A stretch of DNA of 17,497 bases from Intestinibacter sp. (GCF_022780145.1 NZ_JALEXO010000189.1:1-17497), one strand, 5' to 3'. Numbered from the stretch's first letter, positions 7,788 through 16,019 are shown. Translations and numbers: made by a program. The notes: a model not told the origin generated them from the letters alone.

Positions 7788-8846
7788 CTAGTCACAATAT
7801 AATTTTCTAGATTCTTTATACATTATTTCATATCCTTTTCTTCTACGTTCTGGATCATTTTCACGATACCAAGCTATATATCTTCCAAATTTTCCATAGT
7901 CTCTTACTCTATCTTTTATAGCTTGTTCATATTCTTCATCACTTAATTTGCCATCTGGATCTGGTGAGAAAGAGCTTATTTGTGCTAATTGATCTGCATA
8001 TTTTTCAAATATACCTATTTTATCATTACAAGCATCTTGACCTTCCCAAGAATCAAATCCAGCTTTTATGAAGTTTTCTATTTGATTTCCAACACATCCA
8101 CAAGAATGGAAGTTTACATAAAGTCCCATTTCATGAGCAGCATCATTCATTCTCTTATAATGTGGTAACATAACTTCTTCAAAAGTAGTTGGTGAGAAGA
8201 AAGAGTTCTTTTGAGTTCCCATATCGTCATGGAAAGTTATTATATCAGCATGATATACTTCTTTTGCTATTTTCATTAATTCTATATGGAAATCAGTTAA
8301 TTTTGTATAAAATGCTTCTAAAGCTTCCTCTTCTTCTAATAAATAACAGAATGTATCTTCAAAGCTTGTTAAATCTGCTGTTCTTTCAAATAATCCATTT
8401 ACAATTACAAATGCTGTAGCCTTATCAGGATCTATTTTATCTTTATAATTTTCATCATAATCTTTTTGCCAATCTATAGCCGATAAATCAGGAAAAACTA
8501 ATTTTTCCCAGTTAGTTATTTCATCTAATCTTCTTGTTCCTGGTTTTACCATGGCTGCTTTTGTTTGTGGTTCATATTCCCATTCTATACCAAACCAGTC
8601 GATGCCACCTTTACATCTAGCATATGCATCTGGCATTACTAATGGTTGTATAAAGTTAACATCAAAGTAAAGAGATGGCATCCAAAGAGGTTTCTCTTTT
8701 TTGTATATTCTAAGTACATTTTCCTTTGGTGTTATAGGAGTATTGAATTTAACTGTTTCAAATTCTGGTGCACCATATGGTATTGGTATAGCTGGTGCCA
8801 TTTTTGCATTTTGTATCTCTTCTATTTTAAAAGAATAATCACTCAT
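7788..8846 (-). CDS. UROD-family corrinoid methyltransferase (methyl donor demethylase, substrate unknown)
   Basis: This 352-residue protein is in the uroporphyrinogen decarboxylase-like superfamily, which includes the zinc methyltransferases MtaA and MtbA and the O-demethylase methyltransferase I enzymes of acetogens. It has FHDDMG (His206), FHSCGC (His247, Cys249, Cys251) and Cys273 in EGQDAC. The His-x-Cys plus later Cys pattern suits a catalytic zinc that binds or activates the substrate. A heme-pathway decarboxylase is unlikely given these residues and the corrinoid neighbours. It probably transfers the methyl from an external donor to the corrinoid protein encoded two genes upstream. 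A TTGGAGGAAG ribosome site supports the ATG at 8846. Methoxylated aromatics are a common donor for relatives, but the donor cannot be read from sequence. Confidence 0.85.
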   Translation of the reverse strand: MSDYSFKIEEIQNAKMAPAIPIPYGAPEFETVKFNTPITPKENVLRIYKKEKPLWMPSLYFDVNFIQPLVMPDAYARCKGGIDWFGIEWEYEPQTKAAMVKPGTRRLDEITNWEKLVFPDLSAIDWQKDYDENYKDKIDPDKATAFVIVNGLFERTADLTSFEDTFCYLLEEEEALEAFYTKLTDFHIELMKIAKEVYHADIITFHDDMGTQKNSFFSPTTFEEVMLPHYKRMNDAAHEMGLYVNFHSCGCVGNQIENFIKAGFDSWEGQDACNDKIGIFEKYADQLAQISSFSPDPDGKLSDEEYEQAIKDRVRDYGKFGRYIAWYRENDPERRRKGYEIMYKESRKLYCD

Positions 8847-8902
8847 TTTTCTTCCTCCAATTTTATTAATTAATCTATATAATCCAAGTATTTTTTAACT
8901 TA

Positions 8903-10273
8903 TTAATTAGCCTTAGCTCTTTCTTGTAATTCTTTTTCCATTACAGCTATATCATTGTCTTTAATTTTATACCCTAATAAAGGTATTATAGAAATTACTA
9001 AAAATGCTATTGGTACTAAAAGGAATAACATTTTTATACCACTTACAGTTGAATTTGTAATAGCTGCATCAGCATTATAAGATATTGCTGATAAAACACT
9101 AGTTATAACAACGCCTCTAACAGCAATTGATATTTTTATAGCTAAAGAACTGAAAGACATTATAACAGCCTTAGTATTTTTTCCTGTTTTATATTCACTA
9201 TATGTACCACAGTTTGAATATAAACTAGTAGTATTTCCATATGCTATTCCGAAGAATATTTGTCCTAAACCTAAAAGAGATGTCACTATTATTTTATTAA
9301 CTGGCATTATATATATAACTACTAGGCATATTGCAAAACCTAATATACCAATTATATTAGTCAATTTACTTCCAACTTTGTCAACTATACGTTTTGATAT
9401 AAGTGATCCTATTAAAGCTCCAACATTAAAAACTACTAATATGAAAGAAATTGCACTTTCATCCTTAAGGACAACCTTTGCATAGTATGCAACTGATGCC
9501 ATCAAAGTATAATATCCAATTAGTTTTAAGAAGTCGTAAATTAAAACTAATAAAAGCTGTGGATTTGAAGTTATACTTTTTGCCATATCCTTAAATGAAA
9601 TAGATCTTGCGCCTTTTGTATCAGCATCTGATAGTTCTTTTGGCTCATCGTATCCTTTAGTTATAACAAAGTGTACAACAAAGCATACTGTAAATGTAAG
9701 TGATGCTATTAATGCTGTCATTGTATATCCAATAACTCCACTTGATCCTGCAAATACACCTAAGAAGAATATATTTAATACTGGTACAAGATATGATGCA
9801 AGTATTTTTCCTGCACTTGATCCTGCTGAAATTCTACCAGATAGAAATGCTCTCTCTTTTGGATCATCTGTAAGCTCTCCAACTAAAGTTCTATTTGCTG
9901 TCCAGCTTATATTCCATATACCATGGCTTAATATATATCCTATTGCACAAATTAATGCTGCAACTGGATCTGGTCCTATTTTAGTAAACATCAATACGAA
10001 AAATGCCACTACAAAAGGAGAACAGTATATTAACCAAGGTCTATATTTTCCACCTTTAAAATTAACTTTGTCTATTATTACTCCTGCTAACATAGCTGTT
10101 ATTGCATCTGCTATACCTGCTATAGAGGTTACTGCAGCTACCAATGGTAATGGCAATTTTGCTACATCAGTTAAGAATATTACAAAGAATGTTGTTTCAA
10201 CTGTACTCATAAACGAAAATCCAACTTCGCTTATTCCCCAGAAAGTTTTAATTTTGTTATTTATTTTTTTCAT
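8903..10273 (-). CDS. MFS transporter of the GPH cation-symporter type
   Basis: A 456-residue integral membrane protein with about 12 hydrophobic segments. The segment around residues 50-80 has DAITAMLAGVIIDK followed by GGKYRPWL, the loop typical of the glycoside-pentoside-hexuronide:cation symporter branch of the major facilitator superfamily. The C-terminus (IKDNDIAVMEKELQERAKAN) is cytoplasmic, as in relatives. The ATG at 10273 has AGAGAGGTT upstream. It lies between the corrinoid-protein and UROD-methyltransferase genes with 56-58 nt gaps, so it very probably imports the methylated substrate of this system, or exports the demethylated product. GPH members mostly carry sugars, glycosides or uronides, which hints at but does not prove a glycoside-like donor. 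Confidence 0.87.
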   Translation of the reverse strand: MKKINNKIKTFWGISEVGFSFMSTVETTFFVIFLTDVAKLPLPLVAAVTSIAGIADAITAMLAGVIIDKVNFKGGKYRPWLIYCSPFVVAFFVLMFTKIGPDPVAALICAIGYILSHGIWNISWTANRTLVGELTDDPKERAFLSGRISAGSSAGKILASYLVPVLNIFFLGVFAGSSGVIGYTMTALIASLTFTVCFVVHFVITKGYDEPKELSDADTKGARSISFKDMAKSITSNPQLLLVLIYDFLKLIGYYTLMASVAYYAKVVLKDESAISFILVVFNVGALIGSLISKRIVDKVGSKLTNIIGILGFAICLVVIYIMPVNKIIVTSLLGLGQIFFGIAYGNTTSLYSNCGTYSEYKTGKNTKAVIMSFSSLAIKISIAVRGVVITSVLSAISYNADAAITNSTVSGIKMLFLLVPIAFLVISIIPLLGYKIKDNDIAVMEKELQERAKAN

Positions 10274-10331
10274 AAAGAACCTCTCTTAATTTATATAGTT
10301 CTAATTTAACCTCACTCTGCAACGATTAACT

Positions 10332-10964
10332 TTATCCTACTAATTTTTTAGCTACTTGAGCTGCTTCAGCTGCATCTTCTGTATATGCATCTGCTCCTAT
10401 TTCATCTGCAAATTCTTGTGTTATAGGTGCTCCACCAACCATAACTTTGAATTTATCTCTATTTGGATATTCGTTAAGTGCTTTTACTGTATCTTTTAAT
10501 GCTGGCATAGTTGTTGTAAGAAGTGCTGATGCTCCAACTATTTTAACATCTGGATTTTGATCTAATGCTTCTATAAATTTTTCTGCTGGTACATCTACTC
10601 CTAAATCAATAACTTCAAAGCCTGCACTTTCAAGCATCATTATAACTAAGTTTTTACCTATATCATGTAAATCTCCTGCTACTGTTCCCATTATCATTTT
10701 TCCTGCAGAAACTGCATTTTCTCCCATTAATAATGGTTTTAAAACTTCTACACCTTTTTGCATAGCACGAGCTGCTACTAGCATTTCTGGAACGAATATT
10801 TCATTTTTTGTAAATTTATCACCTACAACACTCATTGCATCTATCATTGCGTTTAATATATCTGGTGCACTTGCTCCTGAATCTAGAGCTTCTTGGACTA
10901 ATCCTGCTACCTTTTTAGATTTTCCTCTTTCTACTGCTGTTGCTACTTCTTGAATTTTAGACAT
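10332..10964 (-). CDS. Methyltransferase cognate corrinoid protein
   Basis: The 210-residue product is a small methyl-carrier corrinoid protein. Residues about 1-85 form the helical cap domain (KNEIFVPEMLVAARAM near 53-69). The rest is a B12-binding Rossmann domain with DLHDIG (Asp98, His100, Gly103), whose His is the lower axial ligand of cobalt, then GASALLTTTM and GGAPIT. The frame opens at 10982, but ATG 10964 has an AGGGGG site just upstream and starts at the conserved MSKIQEVA, so I place the start there. It is the first gene of the locus, 58 nt before the transporter, behind a good SigA-type promoter. It should shuttle the methyl between the UROD-family enzyme and the folate methyltransferase. 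Confidence 0.95.
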   Translation of the reverse strand: MSKIQEVATAVERGKSKKVAGLVQEALDSGASAPDILNAMIDAMSVVGDKFTKNEIFVPEMLVAARAMQKGVEVLKPLLMGENAVSAGKMIMGTVAGDLHDIGKNLVIMMLESAGFEVIDLGVDVPAEKFIEALDQNPDVKIVGASALLTTTMPALKDTVKALNEYPNRDKFKVMVGGAPITQEFADEIGADAYTEDAAEAAQVAKKLVG

Positions 10965-10996
10965 GTAAATTCCCCCTAACATATAATAAATTATTT

Positions 10997-11025
10997 TTAA
11001 TAGTACAAAAGATTTTTTCTGTCAA
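10997..11025 (-). promoter_or_regulatory. SigA-type promoter of the methyl-transfer operon
   Basis: On the minus strand TTGACA (11025-11020) is separated by 17 nt from TATTAA (11002-10997). The predicted transcript start is about 25 nt before the corrinoid-protein ATG. So short a leader leaves no room for a cobalamin riboswitch, and control is presumably by a protein regulator. Confidence 0.7.
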
Positions 11026-11241
11026 TATTGTATAACGTTTTCATTTTTCTTATCTTTTATATTTTAAGTATAACCTTTTTAAATTATCTTTTTCAATGTA
11101 GCAAATTATGAATATTATTATAAATTTTATAAATTTTATATTTTTTTATATTGTATATTTTTACAAAAATTATATATTTTTTTATAAAAATATCACAAAA
11201 AAATCAAATTCAGAGTATTTTATTGTATAATATTAACAATA
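11026..11241. promoter_or_regulatory. Three TATTGTATA boxes in the divergent intergenic region, candidate operators
   Basis: The same 9-mer occurs at 11026-11034 (touching the -35 of the methyl-transfer promoter), 11149-11157 and 11221-11229. The third overlaps a TATAAT at 11226-11231, the likely -10 of the first PucR-type gene (no clear -35), and forms a dyad TATTGT-N9-ACAATA (11221-11241). The placement fits one regulator controlling both directions. The remainder of 10965-11280 is AT-rich homopolymer-like sequence in which I see no gene or RNA. Confidence 0.4.
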
Positions 11242-11280
11242 TATTCAATATTTATCTTAAATCATGAAAGGAGTGGCAAA

Positions 11281-12858
11281 ATGTATATTAATTTGAATGA
11301 AATATTAGACAAATTTTTACCATATACTTATGACTATAAAATATCGTTTTATACTGAAATAATAAGCTTTAAATTTTCAACTAAAGCTCTTCCCAGCTAT
11401 AGTCCTTATTGTTTATACATATTTAAAGAAAAAAATCTACCTAAAGATATTTTAGTAGAAGATGTAATAAATTTTTTAATAATAGGTACTCCTAAAGAAA
11501 AAAACTATTTAAATAATTGTAATTACATTATTTTAGAGGAGAATTCTATTTCTACCTTTGACATAATAAAAACTATTCAAGATCTATTAAATTTCGATGA
11601 TGCTTTGTCATCATTTAAAGAAAAGCTAATCTTTAGTATAGAAAAGAATTTATCCATAGACAATATGCTTTCTATAGCTTATGAGTATTTAAATAATCCT
11701 ATTATTGTACTTAATTCTAAATATCAAACTTGCTACTTTGAAATAGGAAAAACAATAATAGATGAACCTGTATGGGAATTTCAGTTAGAACATGGCTATC
11801 CCCATCCAGAATATTCATTAAAATACAATCACAACAAAAAAAATCGTCTTTTAGCAGAAAATAGCTACGAACATATAATAACCTTTTTTGACGACATTAT
11901 GAAGCATAGAGAAATTAGTATTCCAATAAAACACATTGATTTTGCAATTGGACGTATTAGTATGCTAGAAATTAATAGACCTATTACATCAAGTGATATT
12001 CATATATTAAAAACACTAGCTAAACTAATGTATCCTCTTATTATTACTGATGATAAATTCATAAATTCAAAAACATCAAAGATAGACTCTATAATGTATG
12101 AATTAATAACTTGTGAAAAGCCTAATTTATTACTTATAAAAAAGAAATTATCTAATTTAAATTTTAATTTAGATTCAAATATGTATCTTTTATGCTTAAA
12201 AGATTCTGATAATATAAACTCAAAATCAAAAATTAATTACTTAAGACAAATAATACAAAATACCTTAAAAAATCATTATGTTTTTATATTTCAGAATAAT
12301 ATTTTAGTACTTTATGATAATAAAAATTCATTTACCCCTTTTTTCAAAGTCAATGAATTTAAAAATTTTTCAGAGTTAATAAAAGATTATACATTATGTG
12401 TAGGTGTTAGCAAACTATTTAAAGGTATTTCAAATATAAGAAATGCTTATTTTGAATCATTATCGGCTATAAACTTTGGAAACCATATAAATCCTTATGA
12501 GCAAAATAATCCTATTATATATTATTATGACAATTATATTTTATATGACTTAATATACGATTTTGTTGCAAAACAAAAGCTTCATTATATATTTGATTCC
12601 AGAATTATGAATCTTTTAAAAGAAAATAATCAGGATTTAATAACTACAATAAGATATTACATTGATTTAAATGGAAATTTAAATTTAATATCTGAAAAAT
12701 TAAAAATTCACTATAACACATTAAAATATAGAATAGAAAAATTAAAAAATAAATACTCTATTGATTTAAAAAATTCTGATACTCTTATAAAACTACAGCT
12801 TTCATTAGTTGCTTTAGAAATATCAGAAAAATATAATCTCGATTTGGAAAATAAATAG
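11281..12858 (+). CDS. PucR/CdaR-type transcriptional regulator, first of a tandem pair
   Basis: A 525-residue regulator. The clear part is the C-terminus: NGNLNLISEKLKIHYNTLKY with RIEKLK (about residues 465-495) is the HTH_30 DNA-binding domain of PucR/CdaR proteins. Ahead of it, around residues 290-440, lies the divergent GGDEF-like domain usual in this class (YVFIFQNNILVLYD, LCVGVSKLF). Residues about 130-260 resemble a GAF-like sensor (NNPIIVLNSKYQTCYFE ... ISIPIKHIDFAIGRISM). The first 110 residues are an unassigned domain. There is no membrane segment. The ATG at 11281 follows AAAGGAGTGG. It is divergent from the methyl-transfer locus and 15 nt ahead of its paralog, so it probably senses the methylated substrate or product and controls that locus. 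Confidence 0.85.
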   Translation: MYINLNEILDKFLPYTYDYKISFYTEIISFKFSTKALPSYSPYCLYIFKEKNLPKDILVEDVINFLIIGTPKEKNYLNNCNYIILEENSISTFDIIKTIQDLLNFDDALSSFKEKLIFSIEKNLSIDNMLSIAYEYLNNPIIVLNSKYQTCYFEIGKTIIDEPVWEFQLEHGYPHPEYSLKYNHNKKNRLLAENSYEHIITFFDDIMKHREISIPIKHIDFAIGRISMLEINRPITSSDIHILKTLAKLMYPLIITDDKFINSKTSKIDSIMYELITCEKPNLLLIKKKLSNLNFNLDSNMYLLCLKDSDNINSKSKINYLRQIIQNTLKNHYVFIFQNNILVLYDNKNSFTPFFKVNEFKNFSELIKDYTLCVGVSKLFKGISNIRNAYFESLSAINFGNHINPYEQNNPIIYYYDNYILYDLIYDFVAKQKLHYIFDSRIMNLLKENNQDLITTIRYYIDLNGNLNLISEKLKIHYNTLKYRIEKLKNKYSIDLKNSDTLIKLQLSLVALEISEKYNLDLENK

Positions 12859-12873
12859 AAAGGAGGACTCATT

Positions 12874-14427
12874 TTGTCTGCAACTTTTAACGAAATATCA
12901 GCAAGGCTATCTTCAAAAAATCCTTTGGTAATAATGGCAAAAAATATAAATATCTCAAACTATTATTATATAGAAAATAACTTCGACAATCTTAATTCAT
13001 ATAGCCTTTATATATGTAAATTATCTAATTTACCGAAAGATTTTTCTCCAGATAAAATTACCAATTTGTTAATTATTATCGATATAAATGATGAATATGA
13101 TTTATTCCAATTAAAAAACTGTAATATTTTAATGCTAGAACAGGATAAAATAAACCTATACAAATTATTAGAGGATTTACAAGATGTAATAAATGTAAAA
13201 GCTAACATTATAGCTTCTTCTAATAGCATTATCTCTGCAATTTCAAAAAATGAAAATATTAATACTTTAATAGATATAATATATGATTATCTAAAAAATC
13301 CAATAATAATCGCAAATGCAGCTAATTATCTATGTGCTTATAATACTGGAGACAATAAAATAAATGATAGCATTTGGCAAAATTATATAATAAATAATTA
13401 TCCAGATCCCAATTATCTAGATAAAATTTATTACGATATTAAATTTTTACAATCTATATCTAAAGAAAATAATCCCCATATTATAGATTATTTAGATATA
13501 ATGGAACATAGGATTCTTTTATGTCCTATAAAAATCAATAACTTAAATATGGCTTATTTATATATACTAGAAGCAAATAAACCTTTTAACAGAGATGATA
13601 TAAAACTTGTTAATACCGTAAAAAAATTATTATTACCTACAATAATAAATGATTCTCGTTTTAGTTATTGTAATAATTGTCAACTTGATTCTATATTTTA
13701 TTATTTATTATCATCAGATGATGTTAAACCTTATTTTTTAGAAAAAACATGTGATATTTTAAATTTAGATTTACACTCTAATTTCTTTTTAATAAATATC
13801 AATTTTGTTGATAAAGATACTACCTCTAACAATTTGAAAAATTTATACGACTTAATAAAGTCATTATTTTATAATCAGCTTGTTTTTATATACAGAAAAC
13901 AAATATGTGTATTATATATTACTCAGGATAAAAAATATCCCAAAAATTCAAAAATAGAATCAGAACATTTTTTAGAGTTATGTAAAAGATACAATTTAGT
14001 TGTAGGAATCAGTGATATTTTCTTTAATTTGCATAACACAAAATTAGCCTATGAACAAACACTAAAGGCTATAGATTTTTCTAATGATTCAGATTCTAAA
14101 AATCCTATATTTTATTATTCTGATTTTATGCTGACTAATCTCGTTTATAGTTTTTTGACAAATAAAAATACTAACAATATAGTAGATTTAAATTTTATAG
14201 AATTTTTAAATTCAGCTAGTCAAGAATATGTGCAAACACTTAAAGCTTTTATCAATAATAATGGAAATATAAAAAAAGCTGCAGATGAGCTTCATATTCA
14301 CTATAACACATTAAAATACCGATTAAATAAAATAAATGATCTTTATGACATGAATTTGGATAATTTAAATTACATAATAAGACTTAAATTATCATATATT
14401 GCTTTGGAATTTATTTCAAATACTTAA
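12874..14427 (+). CDS. PucR/CdaR-type transcriptional regulator, second of a tandem pair
   Basis: This 517-residue paralog of the preceding gene has the same domain order. The first 110 residues are an unassigned domain (LYICKLSNLPKDFSPDKITNLLIII matches LYIFKEKNLPKDILVEDVINFLIIG of the partner). A GAF-like region follows (NPIIIANAANYLCAYNTG ... ILLCPIKINNLNMAYLYI), then a GGDEF-like region and the HTH_30 domain (NGNIKKAADELHIHYNTLKY). Both proteins share HYNTLKYR in the recognition helix, so they may bind similar DNA or form mixed oligomers. The start is a TTG at 12874, 7 nt after a perfect AAAGGAGG; the weaker start codon may lower its level relative to the first gene. It ends before a strong terminator. 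Confidence 0.85.
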   Translation: MSATFNEISARLSSKNPLVIMAKNINISNYYYIENNFDNLNSYSLYICKLSNLPKDFSPDKITNLLIIIDINDEYDLFQLKNCNILMLEQDKINLYKLLEDLQDVINVKANIIASSNSIISAISKNENINTLIDIIYDYLKNPIIIANAANYLCAYNTGDNKINDSIWQNYIINNYPDPNYLDKIYYDIKFLQSISKENNPHIIDYLDIMEHRILLCPIKINNLNMAYLYILEANKPFNRDDIKLVNTVKKLLLPTIINDSRFSYCNNCQLDSIFYYLLSSDDVKPYFLEKTCDILNLDLHSNFFLININFVDKDTTSNNLKNLYDLIKSLFYNQLVFIYRKQICVLYITQDKKYPKNSKIESEHFLELCKRYNLVVGISDIFFNLHNTKLAYEQTLKAIDFSNDSDSKNPIFYYSDFMLTNLVYSFLTNKNTNNIVDLNFIEFLNSASQEYVQTLKAFINNNGNIKKAADELHIHYNTLKYRLNKINDLYDMNLDNLNYIIRLKLSYIALEFISNT

Positions 14428-14432
14428 AATAA

Positions 14433-14475
14433 AAATAGGGCTTGTTGACAAACTTTCTCCCCACAAGCCCTATTT
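14433..14475. terminator. Strong bidirectional terminator
   Basis: AAATAGGGCTTGT (14433-14445) and ACAAGCCCTATTT (14463-14475) form a perfect 13-bp stem with a 17-nt loop, with A-rich sequence on one side and T-rich on the other. It sits 6 nt past the second PucR-type gene and 8 nt past the stop of the small minus-strand gene, so it ends both. Confidence 0.9.
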
Positions 14476-14482
14476 AATCTAG

Positions 14483-14758
14483 CTATATAAACGCAGAATC
14501 ACATGATGTAATTTCATACATATTTAATTCCCCTATTTTTTGAAATACCTCAGTAATTTCTGTAATTTCTGTTACAAAATCATTTTTTAATTCCTTCATA
14601 ACAAAAACAAATTCAATTTTATTTTGTTCAGCATCTAAATTCTCTTTTAATTTATATTTTCTACCTGCAAATGTCTCACTTATAAATACCTTCATACGTT
14701 TTTTAGAATAGTATTCACTAGGTATTGCCTCAACTGTAATTTTAAGTTTTGGTTTCAT
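14483..14758 (-). CDS. Small hypothetical protein, 91 residues
   Basis: I do not recognise this protein. The ATG at 14758 has a clear AAGGGGG site 6-7 nt upstream. The frame can extend to a TTG at 14776, but that would put the ribosome site inside the gene. The sequence is charged and soluble, without a signal peptide or membrane helix, and alternates strand-like segments (LKITVEAIP, KMKVFISE-type, KIEFVFVMKEL) with one helix, suggesting a compact alpha-beta fold. One Cys is present near the C-terminus (ITSCDSAFI). It ends against a strong shared terminator and lies 95 nt downstream of the SorC-type regulator on the same strand, with no terminator between them that I can see, so co-transcription is possible. 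Confidence 0.7.
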   Translation of the reverse strand: MKPKLKITVEAIPSEYYSKKRMKVFISETFAGRKYKLKENLDAEQNKIEFVFVMKELKNDFVTEITEITEVFQKIGELNMYEITSCDSAFI

Positions 14759-14853
14759 TTTAATCCCCCTTGCCAATAATCCGTTATTGATACTGTCTAA
14801 ATAATAATAATTAACATAACCAATAACCTTTTTAAACTGGTTTATTTTTACAT

Positions 14854-15855
14854 TTAAATCTTACTTTTATGTTTTGTTCCATCGACTTCGGCTATCATAA
14901 CAGCATTGGCAGTTTCCTCATCTACGACTAACACATTTATATAACCACCTCTAAGCGCACCAAGTACTGCTTGACTCTTTTCAACTCCAGATAAACACCC
15001 TATACGAACTGGTACATTCTTTAAATCATCCATTTCAATTCCTATTATTCTTCCTGTAGTCACAGTTTCAACTTGATTTCCCTCAATATCTATGCCGTAT
15101 CCACAAATATCTGTAACTGCATCGTCGTTTTTCAACATTTCCATTTCTTCATCAGTTAGATAACCAGAATTATATATAGATGATTTTGGAGTGTGATTAC
15201 CTATTCCAAGGATTGCGATGTCTATTTTTTTCATTTTAGAAAAATGATCTTTTATAGGTGGTTCCTGCATCAATAATTGTTTTATTTCTTTTTTTTGAAC
15301 TATAAAAGGTGCATTTAAAATATACCCTATTCCGTTAAAATTTGACGCAAAAGACTGAAGTATATGTTGTCCATCTGCATCACGTAATTTTGAATTCACG
15401 CCGCCTAATAACTGGATGACATCTATGTTGTATTTGTGCTCTACAGTAAAGTTTTTAACTATTTCGTAAACTGTAGAGCCCCAGTTTATTCCGATCAAAA
15501 TTCCGTCTTTTAAAATAGTTCTCAAATATTCGCCTGCCTCTACTGCTACTCTTCTTCTAAGCTGCTCTGGAGTTCCTCCATTTGGAACTACTATAGCCTT
15601 TTTTAGGTTAAACATTTGTTCAAGCTGAGATGCTGTGTAAATTCTCTTTCCTGTTGGTTTTTTTATTCTAAATTCAACGATTCCCTTTTCTACACATATT
15701 TTAAGAAGGCGCGAAATATTTGTTCTAGATTGGTGAGTTATATCGGCTATTTGTTGTTGAGATAGCCCTTTTAAATAATACAACTCTGCTATGTAAATCA
15801 ACATATCCTCATAATTTTCAGATTTAGATTTATTAGATAAATTATTTTGTGCCAT
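14854..15855 (-). CDS. SorC-family sugar-phosphate-responsive transcriptional regulator
   Basis: The 333-residue protein has an N-terminal helix-turn-helix (residues about 15-60: LYYLKGLSQQQIADITHQSR, then TNISRLLK). It is followed by the SorC sugar-binding domain from about residue 75, with GINWGSTVYEI, VIQLLGGVN, AILGIGNH, DICGYGIDIEG and a C-terminal GALRGGYINVLVVDEETA, all typical of the family. These regulators are tetrameric and bind phosphorylated sugars. The ATG at 15855 follows AAAGGAG. It lies downstream of, and on the same strand as, the isomerase/YjbQ operon, but that operon ends with its own terminator and this gene has its own promoter. It probably controls the isomerase operon and itself. 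The effector is not deducible. Confidence 0.92.
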   Translation of the reverse strand: MAQNNLSNKSKSENYEDMLIYIAELYYLKGLSQQQIADITHQSRTNISRLLKICVEKGIVEFRIKKPTGKRIYTASQLEQMFNLKKAIVVPNGGTPEQLRRRVAVEAGEYLRTILKDGILIGINWGSTVYEIVKNFTVEHKYNIDVIQLLGGVNSKLRDADGQHILQSFASNFNGIGYILNAPFIVQKKEIKQLLMQEPPIKDHFSKMKKIDIAILGIGNHTPKSSIYNSGYLTDEEMEMLKNDDAVTDICGYGIDIEGNQVETVTTGRIIGIEMDDLKNVPVRIGCLSGVEKSQAVLGALRGGYINVLVVDEETANAVMIAEVDGTKHKSKI

Positions 15856-15882
15856 AAAAATTTACTCCTTTTTAAATACCAT

Positions 15883-16014
15883 GTAATTACATATTTACAT
15901 CTCGTATAATTATCTATTTGTTAAAACGTTATATAACTACTTATTTAAATACTCTATAATTATTCATTTATACGACAACTCCACATTTTCAAATCATGTA
16001 ATCACATATATTAT
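15883..16014. repeat. Five degenerate 17-bp repeats in the leader of the SorC-type gene, candidate operators
   Basis: Copies of roughly RTAAYTAYHTATTTA begin at 15883, 15906, 15933, 15956 and 15998, spaced 23, 27, 23 and 42 nt. The first and last sit in near-identical CATGTAATTACATAT / CATGTAATCACATAT (15880-15894 and 15995-16009); ATGTAATTACAT is a perfect palindrome. GTTATATAAC at 15928-15937 is another. They lie between the promoter and the ATG. Together with the promoter, the Fur-like box and the terminator listed separately, this accounts for the gene-free stretch 15856-16216. Confidence 0.4.
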
Positions 16015-16019
16015 ATCTA

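Noticed and set aside
8189..8873. Plus-strand open frames opposite the UROD methyltransferase
   Set aside because: They are shadows of the minus-strand gene without ribosome sites or family resemblance.
10965..10982. Upstream start of the corrinoid protein at 10982
   Set aside because: The AGGGGG ribosome site is inside this extension and points to ATG 10964.
10965..11280. Cobalamin riboswitch ahead of the corrinoid operon
   Set aside because: The predicted leader is about 25 nt and no GC-containing conserved B12-box or multi-stem structure is visible in the region.
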